Positions 11,591-23,055 of a stretch of DNA of 64,000 nucleotides are shown here, in pieces (the first letter of the stretch is position 1; each line of letters begins with the position of its first letter). A program made the translations under genes and the position numbers. Under the pieces are notes generated by a model, which saw only the letters and a program-made list of their open reading frames with translations, did no database searches and had not been told where the DNA came from. Source of the stretch: Merluccius polli (Eukaryota; Chordata; Actinopteri; Gadiformes; Merlucciidae); contig JAOPHQ010002031.1 in assembly GCA_030340625.1 (NCBI GenBank), forward strand, positions 1 to 64,000, in the 5' to 3' direction.

Positions 11591-12757
11591 TACACTCACC
11601 GGCCACTTTATTAGGTACACCTTGCTAGTACCGGGTTGGACCCCCTTTTGCCTTCAGAACTGCCTTAATCCTTCGTGGCACAGATTCAACAAGGTACTGG
11701 AAACATTCCTCAGAGAGTTTGGTCCATATTGACATGATAGCATCACGCAGTTGCTGCAGATTTGTCGGCTGCACATCCATGATGCGAATCTCCCGTTCCA
11801 CCACATCCCAAAGGTGCTCTATTGGATTGAGATCTGGTGACTGTGGAGGCCATTTGAGTACAGTGAACTCATTGTCATGTTCAAGAAACCAGTCTGAGAT
11901 GATTCGCGCTTTATGACATGGCGCGTTATCCTGCTGGAAGTAGCCATCAGAAGATGGGTACACTGTGGTCATAAAGGGATGGACATGGTCAGCAACAATA
12001 CTCAGGTAGTCTGTGGCTTTGACACAATGCTCAATTGGTACTAATAAGCCCAAAGTGTGCCAGGAAAATATCCCCCACACCATTACACCACCACCACCAG
12101 CCTGAACCGTTGATACAAGGCAGGATGGATCCATGCTTTCATGTTGTTGACGCCAAATTCTGACCCTACCATCCGAATGTCGCAGCAGAAATCGAGACTC
12201 ATCAGACCAGGCAACGTTTTTCCAATCTTCGATTGTCCAATTTTGGTGAGCCTGTGCGAATTGTAGCCTCAGTTTCCTGTTCTTAGCTGACAGGAGTGGC
12301 ACCCGGTGTGGTCTTCTGCTGCTGTAGCCCATCCGCCTCAAGGTTCGACGTGTTGTGCGTTCAGAGATGCTCTTCTGCATACCTCTGTTGTAACGAGTGG
12401 TTATTTGAGTTACAGTTGCCTTTCTATCAACTCGAACCAGTCTGGCCATTCTCCTCTGACCTCTAGCATCAACAAGGCATTTGCGCCCACAGAACTGCCG
12501 CTCACTGAATCCCAGTAGATCAGCAGTCTCTGAAATACTCAGACCAGCCCGTCTGGCACCAACAACCATGCCACGTTCAAAGTCACTTAAATCACCTTTC
12601 TTCCCCATTCTGATGCTCGGTTTGAACTGCAGCAGATCGTCCTGACCATGTCTACATGCCTAAATGCATTGAGTTGCTGCCATGTGATTGGCTGATTAGA
12701 AATTTGCGTTAACGAGCAGTTGGACAGGTGTACCTAATAAAGTGGCCGGTGAGTGTA
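11591..12757 (-). mobile_element. Complete Tc1/mariner-type transposon
   Basis: A 1167-bp element bounded by perfect 31-bp terminal inverted repeats (11591-11621 and 12727-12757, starting TACACTCACCGGCCAC) next to TA dinucleotides, the usual Tc1 target. It carries one uninterrupted transposase ORF on the minus strand. Perfect ends and an intact ORF mean a recent insertion. It sits just past the LINE 3' end in AT-rich DNA. Confidence 0.95.
11625..12608 (-). CDS. Tc1-like transposase, DD36E spacing, intact
   Basis: 327 residues, the normal size for this family. It cuts and pastes the element that encodes it. The N-terminal half (about 1-110) has paired helix-turn-helix DNA-binding motifs (LSDFERGMVVGARRAGLS, then SERTTRRTLRRMGY). 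The catalytic half has WSDE (Asp136), QQDNAPCH (Asp227) and PDLNPIEHLW (Glu264). The gap between the second Asp and the Glu is 36 residues, where classical Tc1 has 34. A GGGGVMVWG glycine-rich box is at about 171-179. No stop or frameshift is present. The start at 12608 gives the usual MGKKxDLSDFE opening. The 3' end of the ORF nearly touches the left inverted repeat. Confidence 0.95.
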   Translation of the reverse strand: MGKKGDLSDFERGMVVGARRAGLSISETADLLGFSERQFCGRKCLVDARGQRRMARLVRVDRKATVTQITTRYNRGMQKSISERTTRRTLRRMGYSSRRPHRVPLLSAKNRKLRLQFAQAHQNWTIEDWKNVAWSDESRFLLRHSDGRVRIWRQQHESMDPSCLVSTVQAGGGGVMVWGIFSWHTLGLLVPIEHCVKATDYLSIVADHVHPFMTTVYPSSDGYFQQDNAPCHKARIISDWFLEHDNEFTVLKWPPQSPDLNPIEHLWDVVEREIRIMDVQPTNLQQLRDAIMSIWTKLSEECFQYLVESVPRRIKAVLKAKGGPTRY

Positions 12758-12792
12758 TATAAGTATAATATTTTTAATTCAGCTAAATATAT

Positions 12793-12852
12793 TGGGGGGG
12801 GGGGGGGGGGGGGGAGGGTTTGCGATTGTCGACGGGGGGGGGGGGGGGGGGG
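12793..12852. repeat. Two poly-G runs
   Basis: G runs at 12793-12814 and 12835-12852 with a short spacer. These are G-quadruplex-prone. The glycine-rich frames across them are artefacts. Confidence 0.9.
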
Positions 12853-13278
12853 TTGCATCAGGGAGACGCTATTAATTTGCGGGAGACTCTCGGAACTTCC
12901 GGGAGACTTGGGGTCTGTATATATTGTGGCAACCTCGAGGAGGAGAAGAGGTGCCACCAGACCAGTATTGGAAAACAGTTGACCAGTTTCACAATTAACA
13001 CACCAGTTTCACGAATTAACCAAATTTATTGGAGACTCGGAATGGGGGAGAGAGGGGAAAACTCCGCCGCCGCGGAGGGGGGGGGGTCGGTCCTGAGGGG
13101 GCTCAGGCTCTGGACTCGTCGTCGGGGGTTGAGCGTGGGGTTCGGTGCACAGGGTCGGGTTCTCAGACGGTCCAGGGTTCGGCAGGAGGGAGGGATGTCA
13201 GACAGGCGGGGGTCGGTACACGGGCGGGTTCTCAGACGGTGCAAGGGTCGATCGGCCAACGGGGTCCTCCTGGGGAAA

Positions 13279-13453
<175 letters not shown>

Positions 13454-13713
13454 CACCACCATACTGCTCTCCAGCTACTCCTTCCCCGTTGTGTCCACTT
13501 CCTGCTGCTTTTATCTTCTCTCCCCTCATTAGGGTGAGTGGCTGCAGCTGCTCCGCTTCCTGGTCTCGTCAGACCTCCATATATGGTCGGGTTTCCTTTA
13601 AACAGAGGGGAGAGTGAAAAGCGCTCCACGGCCACCAGATGGCATGGTGCAATATAAACCCCATCCACCACTTTCCCACATACCCTCCTCCTTACCTGTA
13701 CCCGGCGGGCGCC

Positions 13714-13715
<2 letters not shown>

Positions 13716-13771
<56 letters not shown>
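13716..13771. repeat. (AT)n microsatellite
   Basis: About 56 bp of AT dinucleotides, flanked by GC-rich unique sequence. Confidence 0.95.
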
Positions 13772-13772
<1 letters not shown>

Positions 13773-14679
13773 GATCAGGCGCAAGTAATCCCAGAATGGA
13801 CTCGCCCGTGATCACGCCCCGCCTTCCCGCAGGCCGCAGCGAGACGTACTTGGCAGGAGGAGGAGGTCCAGACTGGCACGCACACGCACTCATTCTTAAT
13901 CCATCCAGTCTCTAAAATATGATAAACATGTTTAAAACAATACGGGGGACATTTCATTGACTTTATTTGTTTTTTTTAGGTTGGTGTGTGTGTGTGTGTG
14001 TGTGTAACTCCCCTCCAGTTTCCACACAAACACAAGGCGTTCCTTTGTGTTAACAGGCATTTATTTTCATATCCATGCCGTGAAAACGAGATAAAACAAA
14101 ACATACAAAATCACAAAATGAGCTTGCGTAATCATTAATTGAAACATACATCAGTTAGCTTTAAAGATAATGTAGAAACGTACAACATTGCATACCTCAT
14201 TGGCCACGTTAACTTAAATGGAGTAGAAGGGAAATTTCACTTAATCCCATCTTAATACAAACATAAAACAAACATTAAAGTACAGCAACATAATTTAAAG
14301 CAACCTTCTCCGGTGAACTCAACAGGTGTTGTATCTTCCGTGGGCAACTATAAATAAATACAACAGGTGTTGTATCTTCCGTGTGCAACTATAAATAATG
14401 CCCGGACCACACCGTAACACAAAAACCTTGGTTCCGTTATGGAAATATTAAACAGGTAAATAGACATGTGTGTACGTTCTGAATTATATTCACGTAAACT
14501 GACAAAAAAATGAGTGTGTGTGTGTGTGTGTGCAAGAGAGAAAGAGGGAGAGTGTGTGTGTGTCTCCATCTTATTCCCAAGTCACAAACACCATGGTGTT
14601 TGTAAGTGCTACAAATATACATACATACATACATACATACATACATACATACATACATACATAACTTCACCCTGCCAAA
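13772..14679. other. No gene seen
   Basis: Contains short GT runs (about 13985-14005 and 14513-14531), a near-duplicate of CAACAGGTGTTGTATCTTCC at 14321-14340 and 14361-14380, and an (ATAC)n run at 14618-14663. Nothing coding was recognised. Confidence 0.5.
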
Positions 14680-15350
14680 ATAAAACAGACGCTGTACGAG
14701 ATAGCAATCCTAAGAGGCGATCTGCAGAGGCTGAAGAAGGCTTTTCGGGAAGCGACAGAGCTTGAGAAACCAGCAATCCGAGACAACCTGAGGGAGCGCA
14801 TTAAGGTCTTGCACCGAGCTGAGTGCCACCGCAGGGACAGGCAGCAACGGACGAAGTAAAGGATGGACTTCACCAAGAACCCATTCAAATATCTGTCGAA
14901 ACTTCTGGGTGACAAAAGAGCAGGGGAGTAGAAAGCAACAAAACCAGGTGGAGGAGCACCTTCACCAGTTCCACAGTGACCCCAGAAGGGAGGACAGCTT
15001 GGAGTAGATGGAGAAACTCATCAAACCAGCCGAACCAACGATCCTCTTCAGCGCAGAGGAACCAAGCTGGCAGGAAGTCAACAACTTTCTCAAGAAGGCC
15101 AGAGGAAAAAAGTATTGCTAAGGCTCAGAAGACGACTGGAAGCTACTGAGGGTGGCATGGAGGAAGAACTTCTTGCGGAGGGATGATTCATCCCTAAGGA
15201 AGAAACCTCCACAGAGATCAAACCTCTCACTCCTCAACATGGAAGGCAAAATCTTCTTTGGGAATCTGGCAATGACCATTTTCATGTTGGACGACTATAT
15301 GGACTCTTCAGTTAAGAAGGGAGTACCAGCAGTACCTGGCTGTCTTGAGC

Positions 15351-15383
15351 ACACCAGTGTAATCTCTAAGATTACACTGGTGT
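15351..15383. repeat. 15-bp perfect hairpin
   Basis: ACACCAGTGTAATCT, then CTA, then its exact reverse complement. It lies inside the decayed retroelement and may be a footprint of template switching. Confidence 0.85.
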
Positions 15384-15785
15384 CTTGAGGATGTGAAGAG
15401 GAACTATTGTGACCTGACAGTACTGTGGCATGTCCCTCAGTGATTCCAGAAACTTGTAGCGCTACTTCGACAAGTTCAACATGCGTTTCACCTGCGGGAA
15501 CTTCACCACTGACTGGCAGAAACTGGAGGTGGGTTTTGTCACTGGGTGCACAATCTCAGTGATTCTGTTGTCCGCAGTAATGAACCTTCTTGTCAAATCA
15601 GCAGAGAAATTACATTGGGGTGCAGTACTGGCAAACCTTTGAGGACTTGGTTGAGCTCACCGATTGGGCAAGGATAGAGTTCAAACCTGCAAAATCCAGA
15701 AGCCTGGTACTGAGGAGGGGGCGTGTCCAGGATCGGTTTTGCTTTACAGTAAGATCAGAGAGGACATCATCCCAATGGTCCAAGA

Positions 15786-16059
15786 CAGTGGTTCCGGGGG
15801 GGGCGCGAGTAGCAGTGGCGGTTCAGGGGGGGGGGTGCGCACGTGATCGTAATCCACCCCGGACCTACGACCGATGTCAGGGGTGCGCGCGATCGTGACA
15901 CCACCCGGACCATTGACGGACTGGACGTCTGGCATTCTGGCAGATGCCAGAAGGGCCGCGGCCTCTTGTAGGTCCAGGGTGTGTTACGATCGCGCGCAAC
16001 CCCAACTGCAATGAACCAGTTTTGGGGGGGCCCAGCTTGCAAAAGGTTGAGAACCCCTG
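15786..16059. mobile_element. hAT-type MITE with 8-bp target duplication
   Basis: A 274-bp insertion starting CAGTGGTTCC and ending AGAACCCCTG, flanked by exact copies of GTCCAAGA (15778-15785 and 16060-16067). The 8-bp duplication and CAG..CTG ends are diagnostic of hAT. The interrupted sequence is the retroelement remnant, which resumes in order after the second target copy. It has no coding capacity. Confidence 0.92.
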
Positions 16060-16896
16060 GTCCAAGAGAAACCGGTGAAGAGCTTGGGTAAGTGGTACAG
16101 GGCGGACCTCAACAACAAGCAGAATGTGAAGGAGATGCTCATCCAAGCTGAAACCTGGATGACATCTCTGGAGAAGAAGAAGTATAAGGCCTGTGGATAC
16201 CAACATGGGATGCTTCCTAGACTGCTCTTGCCAGTGCTCATTTATGAGGTACACGTCTCCACAGTTAAAGGGCTCGAGAGGAAGATGAACACCTACCATG
16301 GCTGGGCGTCCCGAGAAGCTTCTGCTCCATTGGCCTGTACAGCACAGGCAGCAAGCTGCAGCTGCCAGTAACATCCGAGGACAAGGAGTACAAGGCAACA
16401 AAAACATGTCATGCCATGATGCTGCGAGACAGTCAAGATGCAAGAGTACACCAGGCAGACATTGAGGTTAGAACAGGTTGCAAGTGGTTAGCCAGCAGAG
16501 CACTGAGGGAGGCAGAGGATTGCCTGCATCATGCGACATCGTCGGGTCAGTAGCCCAGGGCAGGTTAGGCCTGGGTTGCTCCACCAGGGCAAGCTGGATC
16601 AAGGCTAACCTGAAGGAGAGGCGTGGCATGGTGCAGAAGAAGGTCCGCAAGGCAGAGGAGGAAAGGCGACGTGTCAAGGCTGTAGCCATGAACAAGCAGG
16701 GCAGCTGGACAAGGTGGGAGAGCATGTGAGAAAGGGCACTGACCTGGCAGGACATCTGGAGCAATGAAGAACACCAGATCAAGTTTCTGCTGGGTTCCGT
16801 GTATGATGTCCTGCCTACTCCATCAAACCTGCACACATGGGGGATGGCGGAGAGCCCCAGCCACTGGTTTAGTCCAGGGTATATGCGGGTATACAG

Positions 16897-17157
16897 TAGG
16901 GATGCAACGGTTTTCGATATGTTATTGAACCGTTCGGTTTGGCCTGTTCGGTTCGATAGACTCACCTAAACCGCAATATTTCGGTAATACGCGACATTAA
17001 ACTTTTTATTTAATACAAGGTTATTGCGCGCGCGTAGCCTGGGAGCGATAGCAAGGAGTGCTTAGGACCCAGGGGATGCGTTTTCTCTGACTGTTCAGCT
17101 TGCCTCTCCTCAACCTTGCAACAACCAATCAGAATTTTACTGAATTTCCCAAGACCC
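16897..17157. mobile_element. hAT-like end fragment (TAGGGATGCAACGG..)
   Basis: TAGGGATGCAACGGTTTTCG followed by CGGTTCGAT/AACCG words is the usual left terminus of a common fish hAT repeat. A matching reverse end (GTTGCATCCCTA) occurs at about 24923-24934, but the two are not obviously one element. The segment stops where the fold-back element at 17158 begins. Confidence 0.45.
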
Positions 17158-17574
17158 AATAGAGCGTAACAGTGACCGCCCCTTTTTAACAGCTCCGGTG
17201 CCGGAAGTAAATTTCCCATGCATTTATCTCGTCCACTTTTCGTATAATCCTTATAAAAAGAGTATTAAGACTTGAACCAAGCCAATCGTTCGTTGTGGTA
17301 GTCGTGACCATATTATGTTTGATTCGGGCATAAAAAAGAATTTGGAAAACGGAAGAAAAGCCAAAGGTACTTTATTTTGTTGACCGAGTGAGGAACTACT
17401 CATCCCGAATCAAACATAATATGGTCACGACTACCACAACGAACGATCGGCTTGGTTAAAGGCTTAATACTCTTTTTATAAGGATTATACGAAAAGTGGA
17501 CGAGATAAATGCATGGGAAATTTACTTCCGGCACCGGAGCTGTTAAAAAGGGGCGGTCACTGTTACGCTCTATT
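17158..17574. mobile_element. Fold-back element, copy A (417 bp)
   Basis: The element is almost one long inverted repeat. The arm beginning AATAGAGCGTAACAGTGACC returns in reverse complement to end at 17574, with a spacer of only some tens of bases. A second copy at 43196-43610 differs by few bases. No ORF. This is a non-autonomous fold-back (TIR-only) transposon. No clear target duplication could be defined. Confidence 0.85.
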
Positions 17575-18855
17575 GCTGTGTCTTCAGAGAAATTCACATC
17601 AGACACTAGAGGGCGTATTTTGTGCGTGTTAGTCTAATCTCGAAACTGACGTGGTTTTAGAGGAGACTAAACCAGTTTGCAGGATGAAACAAGGCTCCAT
17701 TATAACCGACACACAGAATTAGTTTTATTAATGATTATTATTAGTAGTATTAATAATAATGTATGATACATTTACACTTATTACGCCAGATAGGCCTTCA
17801 GTACAATAAAGGCTACAATATAGGAGTTGCTTAAATAAGTGCCCAACTAAAACGCGACAAAGAACAGATTATTTGTATGTAAAAAAATCTACTGTTAAAT
17901 GTGTTTGAGAGATCCTCCCAAAGGGTGACCATTTATGAGTTGTTGAAAAGGAGGACACCTCAGCCCGGGGGGAGGGGCGCGCGATTGTAACACTCCGGCC
18001 GACGGGGGGGGGGGGGGGGGTACGCGCAATAGTAACACACCGCGGACCTACGACCGGCGGGGGGACCTGTGACCGGCGGGGTTGTCTCAAAAAGGAGGAC
18101 AAATAGCCTACGCGTCCGGCTTGATGCTGCGCCGGACGCCGGACAGGGCTTTGAAAAACCGGACACGATTGGCCACCCTATCCCAAACAGACTTTCTTCG
18201 GAGCGTGGTGGTGGTGTCTTTCCTAGCATCTTCCACCGTGTCCACAACACCTCGAATGCAGTACAATAAATATAACTTCTGCTCTTAGTTATAGTTCTCT
18301 ACCCGAGACATGTTCATCCTAACTACCCTCTCCTTCTCCGAGAATTTATAGGCGTGGAATTACCCTAATTAATCGCATATTAATTCGTAATTAATTAATC
18401 ACGTTTGCATGCACACCTAGAGAAAACAAGTAATTGATTGATTGATTGACGTAGGTGAGGGCAGATTCAGATTCCAGACTCAGATTTCCACAAAAAGTAG
18501 CCTAGACTATTTCATAATATATTTCAACATTATTTGCGTTTTATTATATTAAAGTTCACTTTACATTCCCATTAAGTTTTTGTTGGTAATTATAGCACAA
18601 AATGCATCCAACATTAAGTTAAGACTGCATCTGCTGGGGTATAACTAGAAATCAGAGTAGGCCTACTTCCGGTTTCCAAGCAGTTTAACCCGAGTTTAAC
18701 TAGGAATCAGCTGATCCTGTGTAGGTCATTACACAGCAATCGCGTTTAACTTCGTGCGCAGCTGCGTGTTAAACTCCAAAACCTCCGTTTTAAGGAGTAC
18801 GGTTTTAAAGCGCAGCACAGCTAACGCAATGCTAACTGACAGAGCAATTGGCCCA
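17575..18855. mobile_element. Dispersed DNA element, copy 1 (left end lost)
   Basis: Sequence from GCTGTGTCTTCAGAG to GAGCAATTGGCCC matches 37841-39053 almost base for base, apart from separate insertions in each copy. The right terminus (AGAGCAATTGGCCC) is the inverted repeat seen at both ends of copy 2. The left end is replaced by the fold-back element ending at 17574. It has no intact ORF. Confidence 0.8.
17922..18180. mobile_element. hAT MITE nested in copy 1 (AGGGTGACC..CCACCCTA)
   Basis: The insertion starts AGGGTGACCATTTATGAG and ends GGCCACCCTA. The target TCCCAAAC follows at 18181-18188, and TCCCAAA precedes it (left copy lacks the last base). Copy 2 of the host element has the uninterrupted site (about 38262-38269), which proves the boundaries. 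A relative with both ends intact lies at 36391-36989. Confidence 0.9.
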
Positions 18856-20027
18856 ATTAAACCAGACAAAAAAGTAAACATTTACTATATAGCCTACCAA
18901 CTCATGGTAAAAGCACACAAATCTAGGAAAAATTACCAAATCAACAGCAAATCAACTTCTGACAGACAAAGCAACTGCAAGTCAACTTCGGAAAGGCAAA
19001 GTAACCTTTTATTTGTTTGTTCTATTTTGACATCTACAAATTATCGCGTGGTCTCCTGATTCTCGCGTGGTCTTGTAGTTCTTGCGTGATCCCGCGAATC
19101 CAGCCGCCTCGCAGCGCTACGCTGCCGTAACGCGTCCGGTGGAAATTGACGCAGGGCAGAGGACGCAGCCGTAACGCGACGCAGCCGTAACGCGACGCTC
19201 ACGTCCCCGGTGGAAATCCGGTACTCGCTGCCTTTACTGATTAGATTGGTTAACTGTAGGCATGACGACGAATGAGCCAATCGGAGGGAGAGAAGGGCGG
19301 GTCATGCCGAGGTAAATATTGCTAAAGACAAATTTACTTTTACAAGTTTACTTTAAATGATTTGCCTTTAGGATTCATAATAATAATAATCCGGTAAGAT
19401 GAAGCGAGCTATCCAAACAAAAATGTCATTGTTGTTTTGTTACATATTGTTTTGTTGAATAATTTGAATGATGATGTTCAATCATCATATGATATTTATA
19501 TATATATTGATATTATATATATCTAACGAGATGATTGATGTGGAAGAGAATGATGTGCATTTTTTTTAATCTAAGGTGAAATATTCAGATCTGAAGTATT
19601 TTATTTAAATAAATGTTCAAAGAATTACTGAAACACCATGTTTGCCTCATCAATATTTACATTAATGCAGGCTGCCTGTGTGACCAGTAATACCTACAAA
19701 CTGCTCCTGATCAAGTCATGTTAATTTTATAATAGTGGCACACTCTGGCCCATGCTATGTGTTGCAAATCAGCTGTTCAAAGACACAGTTTACAAAAGAA
19801 ATTACTGACTTGCCAAGTGAGAGAATAGGTGTCATTCCAGGAATAAGGAATAGTTCACTCAAAATGCATAGTTGTCTCTCACTAGTCTGTGGGCCAGTAT
19901 TGGTTTAGTAATTTCATAATCCTTCCTCCCTGAGATCAAGCAGCAGAAATTATGTGACAATGAGCAAATACTACTGACAGATTGTTGGGTAAACTAAATA
20001 GAGTAGTCTCACATGTCACTGTTTCTA
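18856..20027. other. Intergenic, no gene seen
   Basis: Includes repeated GACGCAGCCGTAACGCGACG-like words near 19095-19200 and short AT runs near 19495-19520. No exon, RNA gene or complete transposon was recognised. Confidence 0.5.
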
Positions 20028-20420
20028 AAACAGGGCGTTTTTCTGGGCTGCGTTAAAAAAGGGCAAACATTTAGAGTATACCCACTTCTCCAGGGACCAC
20101 TACACCACTGGCCCCAGCTGCACGCTCTGCGGTAGACCAGCCAACCTTGAGCATGTCCTCTCCTCATGTCGGTCAATCTGGCGGATGGGAAATTCCAGTG
20201 GCAACGCGACCAGATCCTGACAGTTGGCTGCTGGTGTGGAGCAGGCAAGAAAGAAGCCGAAACAACTTTCTAATGGGCCTCGCTTCATCCACTTACTCAG
20301 GGCAGTGGGGAGTTCAGCAACAGAGACGAGGAGCAAAGGGGTTCTGGCCACAGCAAGTGACGCGGGCGGACCTTAGGAAGCAGATCAAATTCAGAGGAGG
20401 AGATAACCCATACTAGCCTC
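20028..20420 (+). pseudogene. Retroelement 3' remnant with zinc knuckle
   Basis: The frame around 20110-20170 reads CTLCGRPANLEHVLSSC, a Cys2-His-Cys knuckle typical of the C-terminus of some fish LINE polyproteins. Frameshifts follow. It could be the 3' part of the remnant at 14.7-16.9 kb, separated by later insertions. Confidence 0.5.
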
Positions 20421-21578
20421 AGACCCAATATTGTCAGGTGGTATGTATCGAGCTTACAGTACCCTGGGAAAAGAGGATGGAGGAGGCACATGAGCGCAAG
20501 CTTTAGCTCACAATTTTAGAGCCGTTATTGTGAAACTACTACGTTTTGCGCTGTGGACCCATGTAGCTATTACATGTTTTGACATGAGACTGGGTTGTGG
20601 CATGGGCACAAAAACAATGGCCATAACATTGGCAGTGTAATATAAGTAACTTGTTGATCTCAATTAGGGATATTCCTAGCGACTAATTTCCCTGATGTTT
20701 AAACGGAAGTTGTGACTTTCGACTATGAGTTTCACCTAGTCGACTAGCCTAAATGTAAGAAAACACTGACAAAATGTGGCAGATTTTAATCTATAAGGCC
20801 AAACATTGTCTGAAAAATATTGGGTGTATTACAACAGCTATTTGCTTAATAACGTTTATCAATAAACAAATAAATGCGCTAAAAAGTGGGCTTGCATTAT
20901 GACCATTGCACATTATCAGACAATAACCTAGTTATTGAAATATTGAAAACAACATTCAACGTAACAAAAAAAGGCTGAAAAGTGTGACATTTTGCGATGT
21001 GCGTCATTGCAGTCGGCTTGCGTGTAGTGAATGTGTTGCGCATCGCACCAGTTGAACTGTTAGGGGAAAACAGTTAGGAGTTGTCTAGCTTTGGAAATGT
21101 AAATCTAAATAATCAACCGAAATAAATCTTCGTCTGTCAAGAGACGTGATAACGATGATTGCGGTACTTTTTTCTATTCATTTTATCGATCCTTCGTGAG
21201 CAGCCGTTCGCTCTGACTCGGTAGGCCTAAAAGAGACATAAGTAGGCTAGTCAATGTAATCCGGCGGATCATGGTTACTTTACAGTTAAGACATAAGTAG
21301 TGAATATAATCTGGCGGATCACGGTTACTTTACTGTGAAACGGACTGAATTGATTAACATTTCAACGATGCGCCTCCGGAGTAGAGCAGCTGAGCGGCGC
21401 CATGCGCAGCGGAGTTCAACCGTTCAGCGGGAGCACAAGCTCATTCATCCATGCAGGTCCGTTTCTTGCTATAGGCGGACTATGCGGTTGCATAGGGCCC
21501 ATGAAGCCACCAGGGGGCCCCAAGCTGCCTACGCTACCTTGTGTGTTGAGTGAAAGCACACACACATACCTATATACA

Positions 21579-21620
<42 letters not shown>

Positions 21621-21626
<6 letters not shown>

Positions 21627-21845
21627 GATGGGCATAGATTAATTTCTTTAATCTAGATTAATCTATTTGTAATCTTGAAATTAATCTAGGTTAATCTAGA
21701 TTAAAGTGGCTCATTAGAATGCTGTCGAAGGCGTGCATAATATGTGTGTGCTACCTAAGTAATGACTTATAATACCTAAATAATGACTGAGAACAGGTCT
21801 GCGCGATTGTTGAGCGGGGGTGGGGGGGTGCTACCGGAGGATTGC
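21621..21845 (+). mobile_element. Interspersed repeat, plus-orientation copy
   Basis: Starts ATTAGAGATGGGCAT after an (AT)n run, with the TCTAGATTAA repeats, and ends near GCGCGATTGTTGAGCGGGG. It is the inverse of 2940-3207. It lies in the middle hAT element. Confidence 0.65.
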
Positions 21846-22239
21846 GCGATTGTTGAGGGGGGGAGGGGGGGCTGTCGGAGGTATATATATATATATATAT
21901 AAAACAATCTTTAAACATTATTATTAAGACACTGGAAAGGATAGGGGAGCTGTGTCTTGAGCAAATTAACAACAGTATATATTGAACATATGTATGTATT
22001 CATCAGTTGCAGTGTTTGCTTAAATTTCGATTCCTTAACAAATGTTTTACTAACATTTAAAATAAACATTTTAAGGGAAATGCAGCATCTGTCTCATGTA
22101 TGTAATGTAATGTAATATGTAATGCAGATTCGGTAAATCCGGTTATCAGGCGTTTCTGTGGGAGCTCCAGTGTTTCCCATTTATTATCATTTTCTGTAGG
22201 TTTAAATTGCTGGGGTCAACTTGAGATGTTTGATTTAGA

Positions 22240-23055
22240 CAGTGTGTGAATTATACCACGGTCTCTGGGGGAGCCGGGGGCGGGGCGAGTACGGGCGATT
22301 TTTGTTTTGTTTTTGGAGGGGGTTTAGTTTAAATGCTGATGCTGTCATTAATAGCATAGGCATAGGCCTATTATAAAGAGAAAATCCGTTGCACACGGGT
22401 GGTGCCATAGGTCTATGTACAATATTTACGAATATTTATGAAACACCCCGATGGATCATGTTCATGTCAACAGATTTCCCGAATGGGCTACGCAAACTTC
22501 AATGAACTTGATAGTAAATAATCCATGGACCACCAATGATGTGTCTTTTGACTGTTTAATTGAATTAACTTAGAATTACTCAACAACTTACAATCACATT
22601 CACACTTTCACAATCACATGGGCTATAGCCTATAAGGCTGTACACAGAGCCAAACACACGCGATAAGAGCAGCCAGCGGCACCAACCGTGAACAATATGG
22701 CAATAGCCTATTATTTACAATACAGCTAGGACTATAGCACAACACAACCCTCTCACTGCCTGGAGAGACGCAACGCCACATACAGTAGTGGGTGGAGCTG
22801 CAGCGCTCCTGCCACGCTTCAAGCGCCTCGTGCAAGCAGGCAACACTTTTTTCATGAATCATGAACTCAAAATACAATTGTATTTCTCTTATTTTACATC
22901 TTTGAGAGAAAACCATGGCCAAAATATAATTTATTTGGCAATCATATCAATATTTTAGAGCTCCCCCAAAATTTCACAAACCATGTTTCCAGGGGAGCTC
23001 AGGTGGCCACTAGGGGAGCCATGGCTCCCCCTGCTCCCCCCTAACTCGCACCCTG
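22240..23055. mobile_element. Innermost hAT element of the nest (816 bp)
   Basis: Begins CAGTGTGTGAATTATACCAC and ends CTAACTCGCACCCTG, flanked by exact GATTTAGA at 22232-22239 and 23056-23063. Imperfect inverted ends include GGGGGAGCC words on both sides. No ORF of note. Confidence 0.88.

Larger units (their letters stand above)
14680..16870 (+). pseudogene. Decayed non-LTR retrotransposon polyprotein
   Basis: A long row of short frames in shifting phases reads as one degraded retroelement protein: NLRERIKVLHRAECHRRD near 14790, NPFKYLSKLLGDKRAG near 14880, TDWQKLEVGFVTGCTIS near 15510, WARIEFKPAKSRSLVLRRG near 15670-15715, SLGKWYRADLNNKQNVKEML near 16080, and VYDVLPTPSNLHTWG near 16805. 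The style is that of a fish reverse transcriptase polyprotein, but the catalytic YADD region is lost and many stops and frameshifts are present. A 274-bp hAT MITE interrupts it at 15786-16059. The zinc-knuckle remnant at 20.0-20.4 kb may be its displaced 3' part. Confidence 0.6.

Noticed and set aside
15877..16443. 188-codon minus-strand frame
   Set aside because: It spans a hAT MITE boundary and runs antisense to the degraded retroelement, whose plus frames carry recognisable motifs.
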